From the NCBI GenBank assembly GCA_018669975.1, contig JABHSK010000009.1, positions 100,710 to 164,709 on the forward strand: 64,000 nucleotides of DNA. Reading direction: 5' to 3'. The notes below the pieces were generated by a model. The model worked only from the letters and a program-made list of their open reading frames with translations. It was not told where the DNA came from and searched no databases. The DNA comes from Candidatus Parcubacteria bacterium. GTDB taxonomy: Bacteria; Patescibacteria; ABY1; UBA1558; GWA2-36-10. Below are positions 49,921 through 59,107 of the stretch, in pieces; the first letter of the stretch is position 1, and each line of letters begins with the position of its first letter. A program made the translations under genes and the position numbers.

Positions 49921-49949
49921 AGTATAGCATATTTTATAGTTTTTGTCAA
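49921..49949 (-). promoter_or_regulatory. Promoter of the gene at 49829
   Basis: On the minus strand TTGACA (49944-49949), 17-base spacer, TATACT (49921-49926). Nearly identical to the promoter at 30531-30559, including the spacer. Confidence 0.85.
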
Positions 49950-50036
49950 CGATATATAAATAGGGGTATTATTTATTAAAAGTCTAAATTATGCTAAAAT
50001 AATATCGTCTTTTAGGCGTTTTATTTTTTTATTTTT

Positions 50037-52598
50037 ATGTATCTAGAAAAATTAGAAATTCAAGGATTCAAGTCTTTTGCCAACCCAACGGAGTTGGTTT
50101 TTAATCGTGATTTAACAGCTATTGTTGGTCCAAATGGATCTGGTAAATCAAATGTTGCCGATGCTGTTCGCTGGGTATTGGGCGAGCAGAGCTCCAAGAC
50201 CCTACGTAGCAAGAAGGCAGAAGACGTTATTTTTAGTGGTTCTGATAAAAAAGGCCGCCTGGGTTTTGCGCAGGTTGATTTATATCTTAACAACAGTGAT
50301 AAAAGTGCAGATGTAGATTATGATCAAATTATTATTACTCGTAAGATAGATCGTAAGGGCGAGAGTGAATATTTAATAAATAACAACAAGGTTCGTTTAT
50401 TGGATATACAATTGTTATTGGCTAAAGCAAACTTTGGTCAAAAAACATACAGCGTAATTGGTCAGGGTATGATTGATTCTATTTTGACTAGTTCAGCTCA
50501 AGAAAGAAAGGAATTTTTTGATGAAGCTACTGGAGTTAAGCAATTTCAAATAAAAAAGAATCAAGCCATTAATAAATTAGATGGCACCAAGAAGAACTTG
50601 GATCAGACAGGGCAGATATTAGCCGAGTTAACGCCTAGGTTGCGCAGCTTAACTAGACAGGTTAATAAACTTGATCGTCGAGAAAAGATAGAAACTGAAT
50701 TAAATGAGCTACAAACTAATTATTATAGTTTTATTAGTAATAATTTGAATAAAGATCTAAAAGAAAAGCAAATTAATTTTGATAAGTTGCAAGCAGAGGT
50801 TTCAGAGTTGAATCAACAGCTAGTAGAGTTGCAGACCAAGTTAGAGAAAGAAGAAAAATCTTCTTCTCGTCAGGAAAATTTTGAGTTACTGCAAGGTAAA
50901 CTTTCACAAACTCAAAGTGAGCTTAATGCTTTACTTAAAGAAAAAACTATCTTGGATGGACAGGCCGATCTTAAATTAATGTCTAGTGGTAAGGGTGATA
51001 TAGTTTGGCTCAAGAAGAGAATAGATGATATTAAAAATACAGTTAGTAAACACACTTTAATTTTGGAAGAAAAGAGAACTCACCTTAAAGCAGCCAAGGA
51101 AGAGTTAGATATTTTGGAAGATAAAAGAAACAAAATCTTGGATGAGTTTAAACAACTAGAAGATAGGTTAATGGGCTCTAATGGTTCAAGTTTGTCTACC
51201 GAGGAGTTATCAGACAAAATAAAAAATATCTTTGAACAGCAGAAAAGCTTTCAAGATAGTTTAAACTCCCTTGCTAATATTGATGATTTGTCTGGTCTTA
51301 AACAAGCCAGTCAGGGAATTACCGATGCTATCAGTCGTCTGTGGGGTAGGGTTAAAAAACCCAAGGAAGACGACAGGCAGCGTTGGCAAATTGAGTTTAA
51401 TAAATTATTGACCAGCAAAGATACATTAGTGTCAGAGATTAGTGAAGCACGCACTAAGTTAGCTTTGTCTGAGAATGATATAAGTAAATTAGAAGAGCAA
51501 GTTCAGGAAAATAAAGCTGAGTTAGAAAAATTAGAGTTAGAAAAACAAGCATCGCTGGACCAATCAGGCAACAGTGATTCTCTAAAAAAACAAATGGAGG
51601 CTTTGCAAAATAAAGTTGAAGTTAAAAATGAGGAGCTGGCCAAAGCTGAAGGGGCCATAAAAAGTTTCAATGAGCAAGAAGAGGGCAAGAAAAAATCTTT
51701 AGTAGATACACAGAAAAATTTTAGAGAAATCCAAGCTGATTTTAATTATAAAAATAATAAATTAAATGAAGTTAAAGTAGAATTGGCCCGTTTAGAAACC
51801 AGGCAAGAAGAGTTAGACAAGGAAATCGCCGAAGAATTTCCAGAATTAGAGATAAAAGATATTGAATCAGTGGATTTAGAAAAATCTAGACAGCAAATCA
51901 ATAATTTAAGAGGGCAGCTGAGTGTAATTGGTGGCATTGATAAGACGGTGGTAGAGGAATACAAAGAAGTAAGTGAACGACATGAATTTCTATCTGAACA
52001 GACTGAGGATTTAGAGCAGGCCATAACTCATTTAGAAAAAATAATTAAAGATTTAGACGAATCAATTTCTGCCCAGTTTGACAAATCTTTTAGTAATATC
52101 AATAAGACTTTCCATGAATATTTTAAGAAGTTATTCAGTGGTGGTAAGGCAGAATTAATTTTGGATATTCAAGAAGTTAAGTTATATAAAAACAATACTG
52201 CCGACGAAGAGGAGGATGACAAAGAGGTGGAGGTTAAGAAACAATATGGTATTGAAATTAAAGCTACGCCCCCTGGTAAAAAATTATCCAGCATTAATAT
52301 GCTTTCAGGTGGTGAAAAAGCCATGACTTCCATAGCTTTAATTTGTGCTATTATTGCCAACAATCCATCACCGTTTGTAGTCTTAGATGAGGTGGATGCT
52401 GCCTTAGATGAAGCCAATTCAATTCGTTTTGTTGATATTATAGACGAGTTATCTAGTAAGACACAATTTATTGCCATTACACATAATAGAGCTACTATGC
52501 ACAAAGCCAAAATTATTTATGGCGTGACCATGGGAGATGATAGTGTTTCTAAATTATTATCTTTAAGTTTTGATGAGGCTGATGAAATAGCAGCTTAG
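50037..52598 (+). CDS. smc: SMC chromosome condensation ATPase, short form
   Basis: SMC organises chromosomes as a coiled-coil ATPase. The head is split: N-terminal Walker A GPNGSGKSN (31-39) with QSSKTLRSKKAEDVIFSGS, and C-terminal signature LSGGEKAM (near 757) with Walker B FVVLDEVDAALDE. Two long coiled coils (about 165-390 and 460-690) lie between. At 853 residues it is well below the usual 1150-1190. Between the coils there is no recognisable globular hinge, only a Ser/Asn-rich and Trp-containing linker (about 380-460). Confidence 0.93.
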   Translation: MYLEKLEIQGFKSFANPTELVFNRDLTAIVGPNGSGKSNVADAVRWVLGEQSSKTLRSKKAEDVIFSGSDKKGRLGFAQVDLYLNNSDKSADVDYDQIIITRKIDRKGESEYLINNNKVRLLDIQLLLAKANFGQKTYSVIGQGMIDSILTSSAQERKEFFDEATGVKQFQIKKNQAINKLDGTKKNLDQTGQILAELTPRLRSLTRQVNKLDRREKIETELNELQTNYYSFISNNLNKDLKEKQINFDKLQAEVSELNQQLVELQTKLEKEEKSSSRQENFELLQGKLSQTQSELNALLKEKTILDGQADLKLMSSGKGDIVWLKKRIDDIKNTVSKHTLILEEKRTHLKAAKEELDILEDKRNKILDEFKQLEDRLMGSNGSSLSTEELSDKIKNIFEQQKSFQDSLNSLANIDDLSGLKQASQGITDAISRLWGRVKKPKEDDRQRWQIEFNKLLTSKDTLVSEISEARTKLALSENDISKLEEQVQENKAELEKLELEKQASLDQSGNSDSLKKQMEALQNKVEVKNEELAKAEGAIKSFNEQEEGKKKSLVDTQKNFREIQADFNYKNNKLNEVKVELARLETRQEELDKEIAEEFPELEIKDIESVDLEKSRQQINNLRGQLSVIGGIDKTVVEEYKEVSERHEFLSEQTEDLEQAITHLEKIIKDLDESISAQFDKSFSNINKTFHEYFKKLFSGGKAELILDIQEVKLYKNNTADEEEDDKEVEVKKQYGIEIKATPPGKKLSSINMLSGGEKAMTSIALICAIIANNPSPFVVLDEVDAALDEANSIRFVDIIDELSSKTQFIAITHNRATMHKAKIIYGVTMGDDSVSKLLSLSFDEADEIAA

Positions 52599-52624
52599 AT
52601 TAATTTAAATGAGTATTTAAAAAG

Positions 52625-52651
52625 ACCCGTAGTAATTACGGGTTTTATATT
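52625..52651 (+). terminator. Intrinsic terminator after smc
   Basis: ACCCGTA / TACGGGT stem (52625-52643) then TTTATATTT. Confidence 0.8.
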
Positions 52652-52679
52652 TGACAAATGTTTGTGTAATACATAAAGT
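52651..52679 (+). promoter_or_regulatory. Promoter of the gene at 52755
   Basis: TTGACA (52651-52656), 17-base spacer, TAAAGT (52674-52679). Confidence 0.7.
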
Positions 52680-52754
52680 ATGAAGACGTTCTTTATATAG
52701 TAGTTGTTCTGGTGTATATGTGAGTTTGAGGATTAACCACGCAGGAGGTAAACA

Positions 52755-52982
52755 TTGACAAACGCAGCGCGAGTCACAGACAAGGTTGAGATCAAGGAAG
52801 CTCTGGCTGGCATTAACGCCTGGGATCATCCGATCATTACTACCCGTGAGGATTCGGTCATTCGAGTGAGGCGCATTACCAGTTTCAATGAATCCAGCGG
52901 TGAATTTCGAGTAGTTCCTAAAAGCGGTTCAATTATGTCCATTCATTTGGATGAAATTTCTCAGGTTGAACGTCAGACCTAA
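52755..52982 (+). CDS. Hypothetical 75-residue soluble protein
   Basis: Not recognised. The start is TTG 52755, preceded by a strong GGAGGT. The C-terminal half alternates strand-like segments (VIRVRRITSF, EFRVVPKSG, MSIHLDEISQVE) as in a small beta-barrel domain. It has its own promoter and a terminator directly after the stop, like other genes of the SD-bearing class. Confidence 0.68.
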   Translation: MTNAARVTDKVEIKEALAGINAWDHPIITTREDSVIRVRRITSFNESSGEFRVVPKSGSIMSIHLDEISQVERQT

Positions 52983-52988
52983 GAAAAC

Positions 52989-53018
52989 CCCCTCTCATTT
53001 GAGAGGGGTATTTTTATT
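52989..53018 (+). terminator. Intrinsic terminator
   Basis: CCCCTCTCA / TGAGAGGGG stem with a 2-base loop, then T5. Confidence 0.85.
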
Positions 53019-53853
53019 TTCCGTAAACTCCTTTAAGGAGATCTAAATTTTTATTGCTATCACGTAGATATTGGACATTGAGGTTACGAATATTTTTTAG
53101 AATTTCTGTGTGGTCGTCCATTTCTATATCTTCAAACATTTCTATTAGAGCTTCAAAATCTTTGATAAAGCAGTGTCCACCTGCCCCTCGACCACCCTGG
53201 TGAACAACATCTAGGTGAGTTGGTCCAATACGTAAATCGTGAGCCATGCCTTGTTTAATGTCTTCAAAGTCTAGATTATGTTTTTGTGTTAAATCATAGA
53301 GCATGTTCATGAAAACTACTTTAACATAAAACCAACAGTTGCCCCCGTATTTTGCCATCTCAGCGTTTTCTACTTTAGTGATCAAGCTATACGGCGCGCG
53401 TGGCAAAACAGACAAGACTAATTCTGCTTGGGCATATAATTTTTTATTTTCAGGATCAGTGATACCAATGATATTTCTATCAGGATGCTTAGCATCACGG
53501 GCAGCAGTTTTTTCAGTCAAAAATTCTGGAGAGTGCATAACAGTGATGTCTGGGTACAATGCTTGTAATTTTTTAGTTGTGCCGAGCTTGACGGTAGACT
53601 TAATAACAGCAATATTACCTTTGCCAACCAAAGCAAGTACTTCTTGGATGATGTCAAAGTTAAAACCATCAGGAGTAGTTGGGGTAGGTACGGCTATTAA
53701 TACTATGTCGCAATCTTTTATTTTATCTTTATTAGCTTGGTAAGTATCAACGTCGTAGCGGATTATTTTGTGGTCCCTTTGTTCAAAATCATCAGCATAG
53801 TTTTTGCCGATAAATCCTTGACCGATAAATCCAATAGTTGGGTTTTTGTCCAT
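53014..53853 (-). CDS. UDP-glucose/GDP-mannose dehydrogenase-like protein, short
   Basis: The 279-residue protein has the NAD-binding fold (IGFIGQGFIGKNYA, residues 7-20), AVPTPTTPDGFNF, and the catalytic-Cys loop GGHCFIKD (near 235). Family members oxidise UDP-sugars to uronic acids. Normal length is about 430; the C-terminal UDP-binding domain is missing, with a clean stop and no sign of a frameshift. It may act on another sugar nucleotide or be a decayed enzyme. Confidence 0.82.
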   Translation of the reverse strand: MDKNPTIGFIGQGFIGKNYADDFEQRDHKIIRYDVDTYQANKDKIKDCDIVLIAVPTPTTPDGFNFDIIQEVLALVGKGNIAVIKSTVKLGTTKKLQALYPDITVMHSPEFLTEKTAARDAKHPDRNIIGITDPENKKLYAQAELVLSVLPRAPYSLITKVENAEMAKYGGNCWFYVKVVFMNMLYDLTQKHNLDFEDIKQGMAHDLRIGPTHLDVVHQGGRGAGGHCFIKDFEALIEMFEDIEMDDHTEILKNIRNLNVQYLRDSNKNLDLLKGVYGK

Positions 53854-53945
53854 TTGAGTGTATTTAATTATTTTTACTGATTAATATTATACATCCTTAG
53901 GGTGCCTGGCGTCCAGCCCCAATATCAACTAATTCTGCACGCGGA

Positions 53946-53974
53946 TTGACAAAATAGTATAAATATAGTAATAT
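53946..53974 (+). promoter_or_regulatory. rpsP promoter
   Basis: TTGACA (53946-53951), 17-base spacer, TAATAT (53969-53974). Confidence 0.8.
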
Positions 53975-54018
53975 TGAGCGCGTTATTAAAAGTATTAATT
54001 ATTAAGACTATTTAGGAC

Positions 54019-54456
54019 ATGTTAGCTATTAGATTTGCTAGAGTTGGACGAAAGAAGCAACCGCTTTATAGGGTTGTAGTTTCTGAAAAAGCCAAGGATA
54101 TGTATGGTAATCATTTGGAGATTTTAGGTACCTATAATCCCAATACTAAAGAAGTAGACCTTAAAGATGATCGTATCAAGCATTGGCTTGATAAGGGTGC
54201 CCAGGCTTCATCTAGTGTATTCAATTTGCTTATTAAAGAAAAGATTGTTGAAGGCAAGGCGCAGAAATCGGTTAGTATTAGTGATAAGAGAAAGGCTAAG
54301 AAAGAAAAATCAACCGAAGAAACTAAAGATGCCGAACCAGAAGGCGAGGCTAAAACTGAAGGTGCTCCAGCTGAAGAGGTGAAATCAGAAGTTAAGGAAG
54401 AAAAAGCTGATGAAAAACCAACCGAAGAAGTTAAGGAAGAAAAGAAAGAAGAATAA
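54019..54456 (+). CDS. rpsP: 30S ribosomal protein S16 with long tail
   Basis: Residues 1-85 match S16 (MLAIRFARVGRKKQPLYRVV and LGTYNPNTKEVDLKDDRIKHWL). The remaining 60 residues form a low-complexity Lys/Glu/Ala/Pro tail (KEKSTEETKDAEPEGEAKTE and so on), much longer than in typical S16 (about 80-90 residues in total). The tail is probably disordered. First gene of rpsP-khpA-trmD-tag. Confidence 0.96.
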   Translation: MLAIRFARVGRKKQPLYRVVVSEKAKDMYGNHLEILGTYNPNTKEVDLKDDRIKHWLDKGAQASSSVFNLLIKEKIVEGKAQKSVSISDKRKAKKEKSTEETKDAEPEGEAKTEGAPAEEVKSEVKEEKADEKPTEEVKEEKKEE

Positions 54457-54550
54457 ATCATTGCTTTTATTTTCAAGCAGTTATATAATAAGTAAAGTTA
54501 TTCTTGGTTAACAAGAATAATGAGTAAGAAAACCATTAACCAATAAAGAA

Positions 54551-54883
54551 ATGCAAGACAAAGAATTTTTAGAGACAATCGTCAAAGAATTAGTCGAAAA
54601 ACCAGAAGACGTAGTTGTTGAAAGGGAAATCGACGAAAGAGGTGTACTTTTAACCTTAAAAGTAAACCCAGAAGAAATGGGTAAGATTATCGGTAAGCAA
54701 GGTCAAACTGCTAGATCACTCCGTACTCTTTTGAGAATTGTAGGCAACAAAAACAATTCTTATGTAAACTTGAAAGTTTATGAACCAGAAAAAGAGGGTG
54801 GAGCACCTAGAGAAGCTAAAGCAGCTGTAGAACCAGTAGCAGAAGCGCCAATCGATAATGATGTTGAAGATTTAAAATTATAA
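54551..54883 (+). CDS. khpA: KH-domain RNA-binding protein (KhpA-like)
   Basis: The 110-residue protein has a type II KH domain with the invariant loop GKIIGKQGQT (about residues 39-48), as in KhpA/YlqC. Family members bind RNA with KhpB and influence cell elongation and sRNA-type regulation. It lies between rpsP and trmD, the position typical for this gene. The C-terminal 25 residues are Ala/Glu/Pro-rich. Confidence 0.93.
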   Translation: MQDKEFLETIVKELVEKPEDVVVEREIDERGVLLTLKVNPEEMGKIIGKQGQTARSLRTLLRIVGNKNNSYVNLKVYEPEKEGGAPREAKAAVEPVAEAPIDNDVEDLKL

Positions 54884-54907
54884 CCTGAACATTTATATCA
54901 GAAAAAT

Positions 54908-54936
54908 AAAAGACCGCAATCGCGGTCTTTTATTTT
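54908..54936 (+). terminator. Intrinsic terminator after khpA
   Basis: AAAGACCGC-AAT-CGCGGTCTTT type stem followed by T-rich DNA. trmD is then 40 bases downstream and may have its own promoter. Confidence 0.8.
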
Positions 54937-54978
54937 TCTCTGTTTTATAGTATCGTAAAAATATAAACATAAAGAATT

Positions 54979-55647
54979 ATGAAATTTGATTTACTAACAA
55001 TTTTTCCAAACAGTCTAGACAGTTACTTCAATTGTTCGATTTTGGATAGAGCTCAAAAAAATAAACTGATTGAGATTAACACGCACGATATTCGGGAACA
55101 AACCACTGATAAAAGAAGAACTGTAGACGATACCCCTTATGGTGGTGGACCGGGCATGGTAATCCAGATTGAGCCAGTCTATAAGACTCTAAAAAAAGTT
55201 TATCCACGCCAGAATAAATCTACTAGGGTAATATTGTTGACACCACGTGGTCAAACTTTAACTCAAAATAAAGTTAAGCAATTATCAAAATATAAAAGAT
55301 TAATTTTGATTGCCGGGCACTATGAGGCCATTGATGCTCGCATAGATAAATTTACTGATGAAAAAATTTCTTTAGGTAATTTTATTTTAACTGGTGGTGA
55401 ATTAGCAGCAGCTTGTGTGATAGACAGTGTGGCTAGATTAGTGCCAGGGGTAGTAGGTAAAGAAGAATCAGTTAAAGAGGAGTCTTTTGCCGAGTATGAT
55501 AGTCAGAACAAAGAGTTTAATATTGAGTATCCACAATATACACGACCGGAGGTTTTTAAAGGATTAAAAGTACCACCTGTTTTATTATCTGGTCATCATG
55601 GTGAGATAGCTACTTGGCGTCAAAAACAAACTAAGTATAGAAAATAG
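54979..55647 (+). CDS. trmD: tRNA (guanine-37-N1)-methyltransferase
   Basis: TrmD (222 residues) methylates G37 of tRNAs with SAM and protects against frameshifting. It has DDTPYGGGPGMV near residue 50, IAGHYEAIDARI near 113 and LGNFILTGGELAA near 133, the knotted SPOUT binding site. Length near the family norm. Confidence 0.96.
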   Translation: MKFDLLTIFPNSLDSYFNCSILDRAQKNKLIEINTHDIREQTTDKRRTVDDTPYGGGPGMVIQIEPVYKTLKKVYPRQNKSTRVILLTPRGQTLTQNKVKQLSKYKRLILIAGHYEAIDARIDKFTDEKISLGNFILTGGELAAACVIDSVARLVPGVVGKEESVKEESFAEYDSQNKEFNIEYPQYTRPEVFKGLKVPPVLLSGHHGEIATWRQKQTKYRK

Positions 55648-55648
55648 T

Positions 55649-56212
55649 ATGGCAGAGAAAAAAAGATGTCAGTGGCCCAGTGATGATAGGTTGATGATTG
55701 AATATCACGACAAAGAATGGGGGCTACCAGTACACGACGATCAGCTATTATTTGAGTATCTAGTATTAGATGCTTTTCAGGCGGGATTGAGTTGGCGTAC
55801 TGTTCTATATAAACGGGAAAATTTTAGAAAGGCTTTTGATAATTTTAATGCTAAAAAGATAGCTAAATATACTCAGCAAGACGAGAATAAATTATTACAA
55901 AATGCTGGTATTATTAGAAATAAGTTAAAAATTAAAGCCACCATTACCAATGCCCAAAAGTTTTTGGAAGTTCAGCGAGAATTTGGCAGCTTTGATAAGT
56001 ATATTTGGCAATTTACAAAGCATAAGATTATAAAGAATAAGCATCAAAAACTTGGGGATATACCAGCTACCTCACCAGAGTCTGATGTCATGAGCATAGA
56101 TTTAAAGAAAAGAGGATTTAAGTTTGTGGGTTCTACTATTTGCTATGCCTTTATGCAGGCAGCGGGTATGGTTAATGATCATATAATTGATTGTTTTAGA
56201 TACAGAAAATAG
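55649..56212 (+). CDS. tag: DNA-3-methyladenine glycosylase I
   Basis: The 187-residue enzyme removes 3-methyladenine from alkylated DNA. It starts with KKRCQWPSDDRLMIEYHDKE and has EWGLPVHDD, AFQAGLSWRTVLYKRENFR and the C-terminal CYAFMQAAGMVNDH block; these are Tag family hallmarks, with the zinc-binding Cys and His present. It follows trmD with 1 base between them. A diverged partial copy of residues about 119-137 occurs at 59437-59495. Confidence 0.95.
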   Translation: MAEKKRCQWPSDDRLMIEYHDKEWGLPVHDDQLLFEYLVLDAFQAGLSWRTVLYKRENFRKAFDNFNAKKIAKYTQQDENKLLQNAGIIRNKLKIKATITNAQKFLEVQREFGSFDKYIWQFTKHKIIKNKHQKLGDIPATSPESDVMSIDLKKRGFKFVGSTICYAFMQAAGMVNDHIIDCFRYRK

Positions 56213-56245
56213 TATTTTTATTTTTTAGCTATTAATCTGTTGTCA

Positions 56246-56274
56246 TTGACAGCTGCTTATTTTATAGATAAAAT
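56246..56274 (+). promoter_or_regulatory. Promoter of the duplicated module
   Basis: TTGACA (56246-56251), 17-base spacer, TAAAAT (56269-56274), about 45 bases before gene A1. Confidence 0.7.
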
Positions 56275-56320
56275 AAGAGCAATAAAAGATGAATAAAAAT
56301 TATTTTTTTATTATAAACTT

Positions 56321-57484
56321 ATGGAATTTTTTAAGAATAAGAGAGAAGATCCACCTGAAGAAAAATTGACCTTGGATGAATATGCAGAAATTGCAGAAAG
56401 CGGAAAATGGGAAGTGCCCTCTTTTGAAGATTTTGATAACGATGAAGAAGAGGAAAAAATGAAGAGTGTTATGGATTTTTTCAGGCCTAATACACCTGAG
56501 GGAATGAAAAAAGCCAAGCTTTTTATTGGTGTAGCCCTTGCTGCAACTGCCCTTGCTAGTGCGGTAGACACGCTCGATTTTGATGCTGGGGATCTACGGG
56601 TTGAAAATACAGGCCTTGACGAAGATGGAATTGACAACGATGAAGAAGGGGAAGAGCCACCGCCAAAATTTCGAGCAAAGACATTGGCGTATTTGGAATC
56701 TATGGAAGTTCAAAGAAATGAACAAATGGATGCAGGTGAGATAGTGATCTCTGACGAGGTGTATGAAGCTGAGCAAAAGTATTTGTTGGCCACTGATGCG
56801 AACGATGATATTGGTACGGATACATATGAAGACGTTGCGCTAGATGAAATGTATACTCTTGCCAAAAACAGTGGTAATGTGCAGGATTTGTTGTTGACTC
56901 GTTTTAGGTTGGAGGACAAAAATGAGTATGACGCTCTAGATGCTGAGCAACGAAATGCCGAAGGAAAAGATTTTGTAGGAGAGAATAGGGAGAGGTTAGA
57001 TGTTCTAGATGCTGCTGATAGTGAAATGGCTGAGGAGAGAAATAAGAGGATACAAGAATTGACGACTATTATTCAAGAAAAGATAAATATGCCAATCCCA
57101 GATGGCAAGCTCAGCGATGCTCAAAGAGCTGAGGTGTCTGAAAATTTTAGGGAATTGAAAGTATTGTATTCATACCCAGACGAGCTGGAAAACAATGGGG
57201 ATGCTATTTATGATAAGATGTATGGAGATGCCATGGCAGGTGGCAGAATAGCTAATTTGTTGGACATGCAGGAGATGATGAGTGTTCGTGAGTCAAAAGA
57301 ACACGATAGTCTTGATATGTCACGTTCAGATAAATCTGCAGAGCTTAATGCCTTGGAAAGGAGAGTCTTGGATACAATAACTATGCTACCTGCAGGAAAG
57401 GCATTGGAGGAGGTTAAGAGGTTGTTTTATGAGAAGGACTATGTGGCAGTTGCCAAATTGTGTAATAAAAATGGAATTGCTTAA
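56321..57484 (+). CDS. Module gene A1: hypothetical anchored helical protein
   Basis: Not recognised. The 387-residue protein has an acidic N-terminal head (about residues 1-48), a short hydrophobic segment (66-83, LFIGVALAATALASAV) that may anchor or export it, and a long helical, acidic remainder. Its C-terminal half resembles A2: INMPIPDGKLS (against INMPIPEGDLS) and LDEMYTLAKNSGNVQDL (against LAEMFEMARKSGDIMDI). It is followed after 30 bases by B1, as A2 is by B2 after 29. No SD. Confidence 0.75.
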   Translation: MEFFKNKREDPPEEKLTLDEYAEIAESGKWEVPSFEDFDNDEEEEKMKSVMDFFRPNTPEGMKKAKLFIGVALAATALASAVDTLDFDAGDLRVENTGLDEDGIDNDEEGEEPPPKFRAKTLAYLESMEVQRNEQMDAGEIVISDEVYEAEQKYLLATDANDDIGTDTYEDVALDEMYTLAKNSGNVQDLLLTRFRLEDKNEYDALDAEQRNAEGKDFVGENRERLDVLDAADSEMAEERNKRIQELTTIIQEKINMPIPDGKLSDAQRAEVSENFRELKVLYSYPDELENNGDAIYDKMYGDAMAGGRIANLLDMQEMMSVRESKEHDSLDMSRSDKSAELNALERRVLDTITMLPAGKALEEVKRLFYEKDYVAVAKLCNKNGIA

Positions 57485-57514
57485 ATTAAGGTATATTATA
57501 TAGAATGTTAAAGT

Positions 57515-57853
57515 ATGGTTAATAAAGTTATTAAAGAATTATTGACGTTGGTTTATAAATCCGACTTGTCTAAGGTAGACAAAAAAAAGTATTCTAAGGT
57601 CATAATGTTGGCTTTTAGGAGGTTTCAAATGGAAACAGGAGTTTCATTGGAGGATGATCCAGAGTTGATGAAAAAAATGTTGGCAAGCTATGAGAAAAAA
57701 AAGGAGATTATGAAGAGTAGAGATAAGGCTGCTTGGAAAAAACTATTGCAAGAAGAAGAGGGTGAGCTGGAAACTATGATTATTGGAGATTTAAAAGAGG
57801 AAGAAAACGCACAATTGGAAGAAATTCGAGCTAAAATAGTCAAAGGAGTATAA
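57515..57853 (+). CDS. Module gene B1: hypothetical helical protein
   Basis: Not recognised. The 112-residue protein is all-helical and charged, with no membrane segment. It shares DPE-x-MKK-x-L-x-SYEKKKEI followed by DK-x-AWKKL-x-x-EEE with B2, so the two are paralogues. It is probably cytoplasmic and a partner of A1. It is 23 residues longer than B2, mainly at the C-terminus. Confidence 0.72.
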   Translation: MVNKVIKELLTLVYKSDLSKVDKKKYSKVIMLAFRRFQMETGVSLEDDPELMKKMLASYEKKKEIMKSRDKAAWKKLLQEEEGELETMIIGDLKEEENAQLEEIRAKIVKGV

Positions 57854-57992
57854 TTTTGTTGAGAAAAGTTATTTTTTTGCGAAAGTCCTTATATTTACAG
57901 CACTTTTTCATTGATAAATAGCAAGTCTCATGTTATTATATATAAACAATTTAGGTTTTTGTTATATTTTATTAAAGTTAAATATAAATCTT

Positions 57993-59078
57993 ATGAAAAT
58001 GAAATTTGAACAACCGGATGTGGATAAGGAGATGAGCACCAAAGAAGAAGATCTTTTGTTTACAGAAGAGAAACGATTTGGGAAAATTTCTAGTAGCTTT
58101 GAACTCTCAAAAACAATGAGTGGAAAAGCTAGGGAATTCATAAATGCTGTCACACTAGCTACAATGCTATCAACCATGGGAGCGGGCTTGGCCAAGGCAG
58201 AGACGTTGGCCCCTGAATCAGGAGATGGCAACAACAAGACAGATAAAAACAAAACAGAGGTATTAGCAGACGAAGCTTTGACGGATAGTCAGGGCAGAAT
58301 ATGGACTCCAGAAATGTTGCAAGGGGAAATAGACAAATTTGAAGAATGGGCAAATCAGAGAAGGGAAAGGGCCGAAGAACAGGGAAAGCCAATGCAATCC
58401 GAAGAGATGCACGAATTAAATAAAAAACATGACGCGCTACGGACTTTGGACCGTGACGATGAAGCGGAGGCTACTTTGGCGGAAATGTTTGAAATGGCTA
58501 GGAAGAGTGGGGATATTATGGATATAGAGAATCCTCGTTGGGATATGATGAAGCGCATAGAAAAGAGCTATACATATGAGGATGGTCGAGAATATACTTG
58601 GTATGATTCTGCGCCAATGGAGGAGCAAAGTTCCGAATGGCAAGAATTGAATCAGCTTTTTATGGAAGAAATAAACATGCCAATTCCAGAAGGAGATTTG
58701 AGCGCTGAGCAAAAAGATGCATTAACAGAGCATGCGATAAAGTTAAATGAGTTAAGATTTAATTTAGGGCAGAGTATTGATATAGAAGCAATAGACGCTA
58801 TTTACAATAAATTAAGAGATATAGCTTTGAGGACAGAGAGAGTGGAAGCGCAGATCATGGCTCGTAAGCATATGGATTCATATGAATTGAGCCATGCTAA
58901 AGATCATCATGGAGGTGCACTACCAAATGAAAAACATTCTCCAGAGTGGCAAAAGATAAATGTTGACCTGAGAGAAAAATTAGACAGTGTTGATGGTGCA
59001 TATCGTATGTGGGCCAAAGGTTTTACGCATCCTACCCCCGAACTTTTAGAGCTTTTGCATGAAAATGGAGTAGAATAA
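57993..59078 (+). CDS. Module gene A2: hypothetical anchored helical protein
   Basis: Not recognised. The 361-residue protein has a charged N-terminal head, a hydrophobic stretch (about 49-68, FINAVTLATMLSTMGAGLAK) that looks like a signal or anchor, and a helical acidic remainder. It is a paralogue of A1 and is followed by B2. ATG 57993 is chosen since upstream residues from 57930 are hydrophobic AT-rich noise; the preceding intergenic region (57854-57992) contains TTATATATAA. Confidence 0.72.
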   Translation: MKMKFEQPDVDKEMSTKEEDLLFTEEKRFGKISSSFELSKTMSGKAREFINAVTLATMLSTMGAGLAKAETLAPESGDGNNKTDKNKTEVLADEALTDSQGRIWTPEMLQGEIDKFEEWANQRRERAEEQGKPMQSEEMHELNKKHDALRTLDRDDEAEATLAEMFEMARKSGDIMDIENPRWDMMKRIEKSYTYEDGREYTWYDSAPMEEQSSEWQELNQLFMEEINMPIPEGDLSAEQKDALTEHAIKLNELRFNLGQSIDIEAIDAIYNKLRDIALRTERVEAQIMARKHMDSYELSHAKDHHGGALPNEKHSPEWQKINVDLREKLDSVDGAYRMWAKGFTHPTPELLELLHENGVE

Positions 59079-59107
59079 AATAAATATTTATCATTAAAAT
59101 ATTAAAT

